A stretch of 19,656 bases of DNA, from the NCBI GenBank assembly GCA_039545355.1, contig BCJJ01000103.1, forward strand, positions 1 to 19,656, in the 5' to 3' direction. The notes beneath the pieces were generated by a model. That model did no database searches, was not told where the DNA came from, and was given only the letters and a program-made list of their open reading frames with translations. Below are positions 9,301 through 18,495 of the stretch, in pieces. This DNA comes from Trichosporon coremiiforme. Taxonomy: Eukaryota > Basidiomycota > Tremellomycetes > Trichosporonales > Trichosporonaceae. Made by a program: the position numbers and the translations under genes. The number at the start of each line of letters is the position of its first letter. Position 1 is the stretch's first letter.

Positions 9301-10527
9301 TCAGTCGAACGCTAGTGACGACTGGGGGCACTTGCTGGATAAGCGCGTCCTCCAGCAGGTCCACGAAGGGTCTCAGGACATCTGTCGAAATCAGAGGGAA
9401 CAGCGCTCGGAGAGCGTGGTTGCTGCCTGTCAGAAGGAACTGCGACACCGAACTTACATCCAAGACACCGAATCCGCCATGGCGCCTGGGGGAGGGTGAG
9501 GTTCAGCCACTCTGACATGGCTGTTTGGCGGCGGCAGGATGAAACGTGCGAAGAGGCCAGAAGCGATCATGAGCAGCGCAACGATCGTGCCCTTCACACC
9601 CAGAATCTTGATAATGACTCCAACGCCGACAAGGATGGACGAGAAAAACCATGGCTCGCGCTTGTACTTGTCGACGAGGGCCGTAACCTTGTCCAGGTAC
9701 GGACCAAAGCGGATGGGAGGCTGTTGCTGGAGCACGGGTGGAGGTGTGATCGCTGGCGTCGGTGGCGCGAGGTGGGAAGGAGGGTAGTTGGCAGAGGGTG
9801 GAGGATGTGTTGAAGTCGTGGTCTGGGAGAAGACAGAGACAGGTGAAGACACTCTGTTCGGACTGGTGGCTGGGGAGTTCACCGCCGAGGGCGAGTGCAA
9901 CTGCGAAGACCGACGCATCTTGGATGACGAAGAGCCTCTTCGATCACTGATGACCCGTTGCTTGACCGGGGGTATCGTCGTGTTCATCGATGCCGGGACA
10001 CCGAAGGTCGAAGTCGGCTGCGATGGTCCCCCCAGTGGCGAGTGGGGATGATGAAGGGAGTCGGTGGAAGAGTTGATGGGAGGGTTGATTGATAGTGATG
10101 GTTGTTGCTGTGCTGGCGGTGAGTGGGAAGGCTGTGCTGATAGTGAGGTCCGCCGCGGAAGTAAGCCAGAGATGCTGGAAATGGAACGACGCGCTATGCT
10201 TGCCGAGGAGTTGGCACGTTTCCTGCCCCAGCCCCTTCCCGGTAAGTTTGGAAAGTTTGGTGACAGATGGTCTGGGGATGCGGGGGGGCCGTTCGGTGGC
10301 CGAAAGTCATTTGGAGCCGAGGAGTCGAGGTATTCGACCTCATCCTGATACGACGAAGACTGCGGAAACGTGTAGGAGGAGGGTGGCGGGCGTGACGGGC
10401 TCGTAGGACCATGGTACGAGGAGGAATGTCGACGTATCGCTGGCGTAGTGATAGAGACGGGAGGAGGGTGCAGACGTCGATTGTCGGGGTCGAGGTTGTA
10501 CCCGGTACCGGCTCCGCTGGCCGTCAT
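6302..10527 (-). CDS. mug190: Mug190-like SMP and C2 domain lipid-transfer protein (tricalbin-like)
   Basis: The model has two exons, 10527-9458 and 9422-6302, giving 1,396 residues. The 35-nt intron (9457-9423) starts GTAAGT, has a CTGAC branch and ends GCAG; splicing gives ADSVSWI-NHALRALFPL. Residues 1-280 are Ser/Pro-rich and disordered. Residues about 294-331 form two adjacent hydrophobic stretches (FFSSILVGVGVIIKILGV, then GTIVALLMIASGLFARFIL), as in the ER hairpin of tricalbins. An SMP lipid-transfer domain spans about 357-680 and carries an inserted basic/acidic loop with seven Asp in a row (538-544). C2A (about 693-830) keeps the five Ca2+-ligand positions: D711, D717, D770, D772 and D778. 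C2B (about 909-1063) has Asn in NPYVE for the usual Asp and a changed loop 3. A third, degenerate C2-like region may follow. By family, it would tether ER to another membrane and move lipids. The start at 10527 follows a pyrimidine-rich leader; an in-frame ATG at 10668 is less likely. Confidence 0.87.
8842..8889 (-). repeat. Asp/Glu codon tract inside the SMP domain
   Basis: GAC/GAT/GAG codons, read on the minus strand, encode an acidic run with seven consecutive Asp (8881-8861). They lie in a low-complexity loop inserted into the SMP region after a Lys/Arg-rich helix. It is a trinucleotide-repeat-like coding tract and probably length-variable. Confidence 0.8.
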
Positions 10528-11729
10528 CGTGGGAGTGTAGGGTAGAGTGAGGGGTGATGACGACTGCGAGAAGTGTAGGAAGGAAGATGGATGCGCGTCG
10601 AATGCTGAGACGTGGTCCTTTTGAGGATAGGGAGGTGGGCGGCAACGGGGCCCGATGCAGCGGTGCAAGAGGAGCGACTAGCCGGCGCGAGGAGATGGTG
10701 TGTGCTGCGGAATGTTGAGGAGCCGATGGACCAAAGTTGGTGAGGATCTGTAGCGTGCGGACTACATAGTCTCTGCCCGCTGCGCGCCAGTGACGACCGC
10801 TGAGTGGTCCACTGGAGGCCGACATCCGACCTAGCCGAACGGCCGTACCCCGTGACGTAATCGAAGAGCCATCGCCTACCCAGCCGGCCTCCGCCCAGCG
10901 CCCCGCATGGCGCGCCCAGCCTCTGGGCGCGTCCTGGTCAGTTACTGGAGCCGATCGCGCATCTAGGTCACATGACTTCGTCGTCCGCCCCTTCGCGCCT
11001 TCCTCCTTGTCCATTGTCCACTCCTCGCTGTCGCCGTCTCTCTGTCTCCCATCGCCGCCCTCTTCGATCACACAAATCCCATCAGTTCGCCATGAAGATC
11101 GCCGTCGCATCACCCGGGCTTCTGGGTCCCTGCTCTCGCTACCGGGGGCGCCATGGTGACTCGCAGGGGCGCCAACCGAGAGATCAGAGCGCAGCCTTAG
11201 TTGAGCGATTGCCCCTCACAGCCACCTTGCACAATGCGGCGCAGAGTGCGTACTCATGCCGCCCCCCAAAGGCTCGTGCGCACACACTTTACACTCATGT
11301 CCTGCACACTGACCCAATCCAACGGCCAACGGGGCCTACTGATCACTCACAAGCCTCCGCCTGCCCCACTCGCGTCCATCCCGGCCATCCTGCTGATCCG
11401 GCGCCCTCCATCCCGTTGCTTCAACATTACGCAGCGTCCCAGGTTCCTCGACACTTACTCTCGCACCGCCCTCTGTGACTCCTCCAAGTCTGCCGGAACA
11501 TTCTTGGTTTATCTCTGTCATCCTCGGCGTCGACCACAACATCAAGCTTTCTATCGTTCTGAACCTCGCACTGACCCACTGCATAGTTCGTCCGCGCTCA
11601 AACCTCCGCTAGAAGAACGTGGGAGAACTTTTTTTCTCCTATCGGCTGCTCTTCACTTCTAAGCGTGCCATCAGTAACTCGACTTTGTCTTACCATCAAC
11701 CACCAAAACGCCTTCAAGACCACCTCAAA
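10528..11729. promoter_or_regulatory. Divergent intergenic region (putative bidirectional promoter)
   Basis: The Mug190-like gene (minus) and the 740-residue protein gene (plus) start at its two ends. Next to 10527 the minus-strand leader is pyrimidine-rich. A TGACGTAA half-palindromic bZIP-type site lies at 10853-10860. Open frames inside (for example 10340-11113 minus and 11201-11662 plus) translate to random-looking sequence and are not called. Untranslated exons could be present. Confidence 0.45.
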
Positions 11730-14092
11730 ATGTTTCGGTGGCTGCGACGCAAGCCGTCCAAGACTCCCTCGGAGCCTGCAGTTCCGACGGACATCGAGGA
11801 AGACCACATTGTCGAGGTCGTTCCGGAGCAGCACAAAGCTACTTCGCCACGTCTCCAATCGGTCTATCTTTCCCCGAGTGAACGCAACCTCTACCTGGCA
11901 TCTCTGGCGGGGCTCGAGAAGCCGACGCCGTCCTTGCCGCTATGGTCAGAACCAGCTCCGAAGATCCCGGAGATGAACTATCCCACGCCAATCCCAACAC
12001 CTATGCTGCCGAACATCCCTTCGCCTAAGCCGCGAAGACCCCGTCTCTCCGGTATTGCCCCGGTCTCATTCGGCCCTCGGGGCCACGCACTCCTGACCTT
12101 GTCCGGCAACGGTGAGCTGCGGTTCGTCGGCTTCAACAAGGAGACCATTCTCGCCGCCGAGAAGCACTTAAGCTCCTGGCACCTCGGAGTTGAAGGGCGC
12201 TCGCGCCTGCCTGAGGACGGCGGGGTGTGGAGGATAGTTCTGAAGGGCCGGGTCTGGCGCGTAAAGGGCAACAAGGAGCTGCAGTGTGTACTCGATCTCC
12301 TATGAAGCTGACAACAGGACCATTGAGATGCTCTTAGCACTTTTCACGCTCCTCGGGCAGCATGGGTGGACCGCGGTCGGACCCATGGTAGCCGGGCTGG
12401 GAAAGGTGCGTGCGCTAACTTACCAGATCTGACGTCTAGCACGAATTCCAGAACATCATCTTTGCGAATGGAAGTCCCCATGCACCCGTGTATGTGGCGT
12501 TATCTCTGCCACGTGAGCTTCACATCTCTTGCGGCAGAAGCTCACATCAGTCCCTGACCGCATCTCAATCATCTATCCCCCCGATGGAGTTTCGGGAAAG
12601 CTGATCGAACCTGTACGCAATGCCATTCTGGAGGCCAGCCCGCCGGTCGACAAAACGAGCTCGTTCACTGCGTTCAAGGAGGCAGCGAAGCGCACCAGTC
12701 AGAGCTCGGTGCGGAGATCGAGCGCCTCGCGCAGCAGCACCGATACCGGCGGCAGCGATGCCACTGGCGACACCGGGTCCACCGAGCGCTCCGTCCGCGA
12801 TCCGACGACCGTCATCAAGCTTGAGGGCTGGGTGCACGCCAACGTGTACCGTTTCTGGCTCGCGGGCATGAGCCGGTGGAGCATCAGCAAGAGCGTCATC
12901 CTGAAGTAAGCTGATGTTCTACCCACAAGCTGACAACAGGCATCAGCCGCCACTCATGATGGAGATACTGACGACGCTGTCAGCGCAGCATTTCGTGCTG
13001 GCCGCGTCAATCCCGCTCTCGCCGCGCATTCCCGGCCGCGACCTGCTCATCTTCGCCACAACTGCGGATAGCAACATCTCCTCCCTCGACCCTTTGCTGA
13101 GCACCCCGCGTGCACGTCCCACCACGATTCGGGAGAACCTGCCCGATGAGCCGCTCATGTTTAGCTACGACGGGCCGAGTTCGCACCCCGACAGCGACGG
13201 GGAGATGCCTCCCCCGAACATTCTGAGCACGCTCGACTTCGGTTCCGACAGCCCAACGTCGCGCTACGCCACGCCCGACAGCGGTGCAGGGCGCCGGGTG
13301 CAGACAAACGAGGGGGCGCTGACGAGCGCCGGTTCGGGAGGCTTCGACATGCCCGGCGGCTTCCAGCCGCTGGAGCTCGGATCCCTCCCTCAAGCAGTGG
13401 ACATGAGTGCCCGCCCCAGCATCGACACGATCAAGTCCTGGGCCACGACCGTTAACACATCGCAGGTTAACAGCCCCGGCCGCCCGTGCAGCCCCGTTCT
13501 GACGCCGCGGAGCAGCCTCGACCCAATGGCCTGGGGCGCACAGCGGAAGAAGGCTGCCACGCCTGTCGCCATGGTGCGTGAGGGTAGCCACTCCCCGGAG
13601 CCGCCCAGCAGCTTCGAAGCGCGCCGGCGCCCGCAGCCTATCAGCCCGCTCGTGTACAACGCCGTCGGCTCCGCTCCCGATCTGCAGCACGTGAGCGTTT
13701 CGGACCTTACTAGGCAGACGAGCGACTCGAGCCGCTCCTCGCGCACTACGCTCGATAGCTCCGTTCAGTCCCACGGCTCGTACAGGTGGGAGAGGGAGGG
13801 ATGGCCGTCGCAGCGTGAGCCGGGCCACGGCAGTGAGCACCGCCAGACCCGTGAGCATCGCTCCCGCGAGCAGCGTGAGCTTCGTGAGCGCGAGCACCGC
13901 GATGTTCGCGAGCTCCGCGACCGCGAGCGCCAGGAGAGGCGACACAGCCGACACTCCTCTAACGGCTCGGTCAGCTCGAAGGATAAGGGCAAGGCACGCG
14001 CCAACGGTACCCCCGAGCCCAGCCGTGAGCCGAATCGTACCCCCGGCTCCCGTCGCACCCGCACCAGCATCATCATGAGCGAGACCGCATAG
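11730..14092 (+). CDS. Conserved-looking fungal protein of unknown function, five exons
   Basis: Exons 11730-12283, 12318-12405, 12440-12512, 12551-12905 and 12940-14092 join in frame to 740 residues. The four introns are 34, 34, 38 and 34 nt. The first and last end in the same GCTGACAACAG. An alternative 3' site at 12451 for intron 2 would drop four residues (HEFQ). The start ATG follows CAAA. I do not recognise the family. Visible features are a Pro-rich N-terminus; a probably globular part at about 100-280 (GPRGHALLTLSGNGELRFVG, then GGVWRIVLKGRVWRVKGNKELQ, then a helix LLALFTLLGQHGW and a strand APVYVALSLPLPDRISIIYPP); a second conserved-looking block at about 333-400 (GWVHANVYRFWLAGMSRWSI); then a long Ser/Pro-rich tail with an Arg/Glu-rich, possibly helical segment at about 649-694. 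No signal peptide or membrane segment is evident. Exon 5 is strongly GC-rich at third positions. Confidence 0.8.
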
Positions 14093-14360
14093 TCCGTTGT
14101 CAGTACTTTTATTGTGTACATAGTTCGGTTATGAATTCCGTGACCCCAAAACCTGCATTACAGTACTGTCGTCAGCTGGACAATAAGAGAGCCAGACGGA
14201 AGAGGGCCAGGGGCCCCACACGCTAGGAACTACAAGACGAAACCAAAACAAGCCTCCACCTTCGTCAGCTTTCACAATCTCCATCTGTGCCGTCTCTGCG
14301 TCTCTGCCATCACCCTCCTGCCCTTCCTGCCCCCTACCCGCCTTCCTCACGACTCCGACC
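14093..14360 (+). promoter_or_regulatory. Promoter and CT-rich leader of F-box-like gene A
   Basis: Between the two plus-strand genes lies 268 bp. The first part should hold the 3' end of the upstream gene (TTTTATTGTGTACATAG at 14107-14123). The last 80 bp before the ATG at 14361 are strongly C/T-rich, as in many fungal leaders. Confidence 0.4.
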
Positions 14361-15179
14361 ATGGCGAGTCTGGAGGCCTGGCGTCTCATCCTCCCATACT
14401 GCGACTACACGACCAAACTCTCCATTCGACTCGTCTCCTCTTCGCTGCGAACATGCGCAGACGAATCCCTCGCCTCCGGTCGGCTCTGGGTGACCTCAAC
14501 CGAAGACGACGAACCGGTGGTACGGGGAGAAGAAGGTGTCCTTCCTTCTTCATACCCAGACTGCGCCTTGCCCATCACAGGAACGAGCGAGCTTCTGTTA
14601 CCTCTCGGACTCGACGTCTCAGTTCTCCTGCCGCGGTTCAAGCAGAGAACGCGAGTGGTAGCGAACCACTACCACGACCCCCCGACGCCGACGCTGTCTT
14701 CCTCGCCTGTGACGTATGATCTGAGCGGCCGCCGGAGGGTGGGACTCACCCTCGACCCATTCTGTGATTGTTCCAACCGCCTCATACACGACGCGCGCGA
14801 TGTTTATGTCTCTGTCATGGCACCCAGTGCCCCCGTGCAAGATTCACCAGAATGCGGCGTAGCGGCAGGTGTGCTCGCTCCCTCTGTGAAGAGGCTGAGA
14901 GTGGAGGTTGAGGGAGATCCGGCAGACTTGGTGTTTGCGAGCATGGCTATGTTCACTCAGGACGTCAATGTGAATCCGGAGCTGGAGGTTGAGGTCGTGT
15001 TCAGGGCTTGGGCGCCCAAGCAGGCTAGGAGGAGCACGAGGGAGATGTGGGCTGGATACCTTGGGATTGCGGGGGAGAGGGTTAGGGTGACTTGTGAGGG
15101 AGAAGAGGAGCGGATAGGATGGAAGAGGAAGCGGATAGAAGGTAGTGATCTGAGTGAAGTGAGCAAGCGCCGTCTGTGA
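14361..15179 (+). CDS. F-box-like family protein A
   Basis: One exon encodes 272 residues; the start is in a good context (ACCATGG). Residues about 6-44 (AWRLILPYCDYTTKLSIRL, then SSSLRTCADESL) match the short F-box-like helix pattern of the two other members that have it. A Cys-x-Cys motif (CDC, 135-137) follows a strand-like segment, a CGVAAGVL stretch (165-172) aligns with the Cys/Ser-x-Leu-Leu helix of the other members, and MWAGYLGIAGERVRV (229-243) matches the shared C-terminal motif. The tail is basic and charged. F-box proteins usually recruit substrates to SCF ubiquitin ligases through Skp1; whether this divergent helix binds Skp1 is unknown. It is the first of four plus-strand paralogues. 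Family membership is seen by alignment inside this window; the F-box assignment is weaker. Confidence 0.7.
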   Translation: MASLEAWRLILPYCDYTTKLSIRLVSSSLRTCADESLASGRLWVTSTEDDEPVVRGEEGVLPSSYPDCALPITGTSELLLPLGLDVSVLLPRFKQRTRVVANHYHDPPTPTLSSSPVTYDLSGRRRVGLTLDPFCDCSNRLIHDARDVYVSVMAPSAPVQDSPECGVAAGVLAPSVKRLRVEVEGDPADLVFASMAMFTQDVNVNPELEVEVVFRAWAPKQARRSTREMWAGYLGIAGERVRVTCEGEEERIGWKRKRIEGSDLSEVSKRRL

Positions 15180-16176
15180 TGGCGGCGAGACTGCTCACCA
15201 CAGCAGTTCGAACACTTGCGGAAGTGCGCAGGCGTCGAGCATTCATAAGAGAGAGGCATGACAGCAGTGCATAAGAATGCACAATGCAACATTGTGGCCT
15301 TTCGCAGGACGCCGCACTCGTTGCAACGTCAGTCGTCTCTGGCTAAAACCCCGTACAAGTGAGGTTGAGCAACTCGAGCGCCGGCCCACAACGGAAACAG
15401 CCCCGCCAGGTTCGACAGCCCAATCGCGCAACCCCTGCCCGCCCGTATATGTTCTGTACGTCTCTCGTTGACGCGATGCCGAAACCAATCGAGATCCAGG
15501 GTCTCAGCCATGTCCCGGTTTTGTTCACATGTCAAGCGCCATTGTTCCGGCACAATGCCGTCTGAATACAGTCTCGCGCAAATTAACCGAAACTCGGATT
15601 CTCGGTGTTCAGATAAGCCATGCAATTCAGTCCTCTCTCTTCCCCTTCATGCTGTAAGCGCCTTCTACCAACGCCCATCATCCAGCTGCCGTTGCCGTGG
15701 AATTGCAATGAAGGCGGTGAATGAGAGGACGGAGATTCTCGTTACTCACATGTGAGCGCAGCTGATCTCACCGTCTCCCGTGTGCGTGGCGTGTGTGCGA
15801 CGCAGGCGGGTCCAAAACCACCAATCTAACTGCCTGCCCTTCATGCCAAGAGCCCAACGCATCTCTGGGGCTCTCAGACGCCGACAGCACACGATCTCGC
15901 TCCTCTGCCTCGCACACGGCACCTGCACCATCGCACGATGCCGCAGCCCGGCGACTGCGATGGGGCACACATCTTCGGCTCGAGCCACCGTGTGGCCTTC
16001 GTGTACGACATCCTCTCGGCGTGAGAACAGCTCGAGCGATGAGGTGTTGTGCTGTGAAGGGTGTGTAAGAAGCTCGAGATGCCCAGCTGCAGCAGCAGCA
16101 TCAAAAGTGTCCTCGAGTTGCATCAATTCCATCAACTCGCATCATTGCGGACAACAACGACACGAAAGCCTTCACA
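15180..16176. other. Intergenic between F-box-like genes A and B
   Basis: No coding sequence resembling the flanking family or any other was recognised in 997 bp on either strand. It contains a 12-bp perfect palindrome, CTCACATGTGAG, at 15745-15756. The last stretch before 16177 (ending in CTTCACA) should be the leader of gene B. Confidence 0.45.
15745..15756. repeat. 12-bp perfect palindrome
   Basis: CTCACATGTGAG reads the same on both strands and contains an E-box-like core, CACATGTG. It is about 420 bp upstream of gene B. It could be a binding site for a dimeric factor but may equally be chance. Confidence 0.3.
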
Positions 16177-17108
16177 ATGGTCCGCCGTCCCTACATCTCC
16201 TCGCGCCAGAAGTGGGCCAAGGCCGCCGCTAACAAGAAGCCCAAGCCCGCGATTACCTACTACGGCCACCAGCACATTGTTGAGCTCATCGTCCGGCTCT
16301 CCGACCCTACGACTCGCGCCCTCTTCCGCCTTGTCTGCAAGCCCCTCCGCGACTGTGTCGATCGCCTCTCTGTCTTGCCCAGCGGCATTCTGTTCGAGGC
16401 GGAGGGCGACAACACCCCCCGCAACCTCGCGACGGCCGAGAAGCTCCCCGTCTTCTCGCCTACCACCTTTGAGTGGGAGGGTAAGGAGGCGCAGATGGAG
16501 GTGATGCGCCGCACTCCCCGCGTCACCATCGGCGGCGGTGCAACCATCGACTACATTGAGGAGCTCCTCTCGGCCCTCCCCGAGACTTCGCCCGTCACCA
16601 TCACCCACAACGGTACAGGCCCCGCTTTGACATGACGGTTCCCGCTCCCCTTTACCTCGACGTTGACGCCCTTATCCGTTGTCAGTGCTCTCACAACAAC
16701 TCCGGAGCCTTCTTCCGCCATGCCGCGACCCACCTCACGGTCCACTTCACCCTGCCCGCCCTGCTGGGCAACCAGGCTGACAGCTCGTGTTCGCTCCTCC
16801 GCGGTCTCTGGTCGCCCACCATCCAGGTGCTTCAGCTCTGTTTCGAGTCTCCCGACTGGCCCTTCGAGACGCTCATCCCCGCCATTTTCCCCAACCCCAT
16901 TGTCAACCACTTCCTGTACATCAAGTTCCACTTCGCCTGGTGGGCTGGTTACAACGTCGTCGAGACTGGTGACAATCTCCGCTCGTTTCTTGCGAGCTAC
17001 TTCGGCATTTGCATCGAGCGTGTCGCGGAGGTCATCGCTGTCCGCCCCTTCCCCAACCTGCCCACGGTCACTTGCGCACACCTGCCCGAACGCCCGTACT
17101 CTCGCTAG
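16177..17108 (+). CDS. F-box-like family protein B, broken by a frameshift (possible recent pseudogene)
   Basis: The start context is CACAATGG. The first frame (16177-16632) encodes a basic N-terminus, then an F-box-like segment at residues about 33-66 (HIVELIVRLSDPTTRALFRL, then VCKPLRDCVDRL), and stops at TGA (16630-16632) after HNGTGPA. The homologous protein continues in another frame from about 16623 through DMTVPAPLYLDVDALI, the Cys-x-Cys motif (CQC), FFRHAATHLTVHF, a CSLLRGL helix and the C-terminal motif FLASYFGICIERVAEVI, to a stop at 17106-17108. The stretch around the break aligns with members C and D, so it is coding rather than intron; one missing base in GCTTTGAC explains the shift. 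No intron fits well: the only frame-compatible one (16613-16707) ends in the poor acceptor CGGAG and deletes conserved sequence. Both halves keep strong C-ending codon preference, so the change is recent or a sequence error. Uninterrupted length would be near 310 residues. Confidence 0.65.
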
Positions 17109-17611
17109 ACCCTCGTGATTCTCACGCTGGCGTCATCCCATGGATCTGGTCACAATAGTCATTGCATCGAAACGGTTGTAGAATATATAGGAATGCATCA
17201 CCCTACTCATTACTCGTGATCATTGCGGCTCTGAAGGACGCCTGGGGTCGAACTCACCCTGACGACCGCACGACTGCTGGTGCTCCGGAACTCGTAGGTT
17301 AAACAGAGCCTCCGGAGCTTGGAAGTTGACTGCCTGTGAGCAGCCAGCGGCTCCTAGCTAACACGACCGACAGAGGGCAGAGGGGGCGAGGTCACGAGCT
17401 GAAGCAGAGCAGGTGCTGCGGGCATTTACACCCGCTGATCACGTACATCTATGCACAGTGTGGCATACTATGACCTTCCTGTATGCATAGAGCGATACAA
17501 ACATGCAACTAAAGCATTGCTCTCACTGTTGTCACATGCACCTTGCGCAGCGTACGTCAACGGCTCAAGGCGCAAAGTGTGCATTTTCGATCATTTCTGG
17601 GCATTTTCGCC
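17109..17611. other. Intergenic between F-box-like genes B and C
   Basis: This holds 503 bp with no recognisable coding sequence. I searched it for an F-box-like exon that could belong to gene C and found none on the plus strand. An AATATATAG element at 17182-17190 could be a TATA-like or 3'-end signal. A TCGAAC-containing stretch near 17249 is not part of a tRNA fold. Confidence 0.45.
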
Positions 17612-18250
17612 ATGGTTAACTCAACCCGAGGTGGGACCATTTCAGTCCGTAACGCGACCCCCATCAATCGCATCATCAATCAGATCGAGCCACTCGAGGC
17701 CATCGAGCTGAATCACAAGTCTTGCTACGCCAACTACCAGCTGCCCAAGTTCAAGAGGTCGGCATTTCTAGGCATTTATCCACCTTGGCATTGCTCATGT
17801 GATGGCCACCGCGATCTGCAGCCTGCATTCTACCATACCGCCGGTACAGTGAATATCGAATACTCCGACCCACCAGCCATCTATTGTGAATCGACAAATG
17901 ACACAGTTTACGAGAATCGCCAAGACGTGGTTATTGAAGAAGGAGCTGTGAACTGCTGTCATCTTCTGAGACACGCGCTCAACAAGCATGTGATTCTCTT
18001 GGACATTACCATTCCCTTCCCACTCTCAGAGTCCTCCTTGAAGCACCTCGCAAGGTATATTTTCCCGAACGGCTTGGGGGCGGCCACAAACGCAGAGCTG
18101 CAACTGCGTCTTGATCTCAGTGTCACAGGAATGACTGGGAGGCGAGTGAGTGAAACGGCAAGGAAGGAGCCCAAGCTACTCTTTGCTGCCCATTTGGATA
18201 TCTCGCCAGAGCGCTTCCTCGTTGGCTTCCCGTCCCGTGGATTCCTTTGA
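17612..18250 (+). CDS. F-box-like family protein C, lacking the F-box half
   Basis: One exon encodes 212 residues. The ATG at 17612 (GCCATGG) is chosen over upstream in-frame codons because of context and because the family alignment begins after it. It aligns with the second half of member D: NYQLP (41-45), the Cys-x-Cys motif CSC (61-63), DLQPAFYH and TVNIEY, CHLLRHALN (116-124), LSESSLKHLARYIFP and the C-terminal motif LFAAHLDISPERFLV (190-204). The N-terminal F-box-like helices are missing, so if expressed it could not dock to Skp1 in the usual way. It may be a 5'-truncated copy or a short functional member. Codon use is less GC-biased than in member B. Confidence 0.7.
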   Translation: MVNSTRGGTISVRNATPINRIINQIEPLEAIELNHKSCYANYQLPKFKRSAFLGIYPPWHCSCDGHRDLQPAFYHTAGTVNIEYSDPPAIYCESTNDTVYENRQDVVIEEGAVNCCHLLRHALNKHVILLDITIPFPLSESSLKHLARYIFPNGLGAATNAELQLRLDLSVTGMTGRRVSETARKEPKLLFAAHLDISPERFLVGFPSRGFL

Positions 18251-18495
18251 AGAGGGGACACGTTGGGAGCTGGATCCTCCGTTCGCTTTTGCTTAATGCA
18301 TTGTGTATACCCTTCATACCTTTAGATAGATAGACCAATTTTCTTTGCCGCGTTCGAGCAGTCAGCGCTAGAGCTAACCGATTCGGAACCGCCCGGGCCC
18401 GAGCCGCACGCCCCCCTCAATGTCATCTGACACAGACGCTATCACAAGACATTCAGATCACGTCGTCCATTGTTGTCTCCACTGCATTGTTCTCC

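Noticed and set aside
9427..9457. 31-nt intron for the Mug190-like gene ending at CTGACAG
   Set aside because: It gives the wrong reading frame downstream; the acceptor four bases further (GCAG, 9423) keeps frame and yields SVSWINHALR.
10340..11113. Minus-strand open frame of 257 codons upstream of the Mug190-like start
   Set aside because: It runs from the intergenic region into the coding start of the Mug190-like gene in another frame, and the translation looks random.
13007..13954. Minus-strand open frame of 315 codons opposite the last exon of the 740-residue protein gene
   Set aside because: Shadow of the GC-rich exon 5; translation is Ala/Arg/Val-rich without motifs, and splicing of the plus-strand gene is well supported.
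15410..15422. GGTTCGACAGC resembling a tRNA B-block
   Set aside because: The last consensus positions do not fit and the flanks do not pair as a T stem.
16613..16685. 73-nt intron (GTACAG to GTTGTCAG) to repair gene B
   Set aside because: Its length does not restore the downstream frame, and it would remove sequence that aligns with paralogues.
17240..17262. B-block-like GGGGTCGAACTC suggesting a tRNA
   Set aside because: The bases on either side cannot form a T-arm stem on either strand, and no acceptor or anticodon stem was found.
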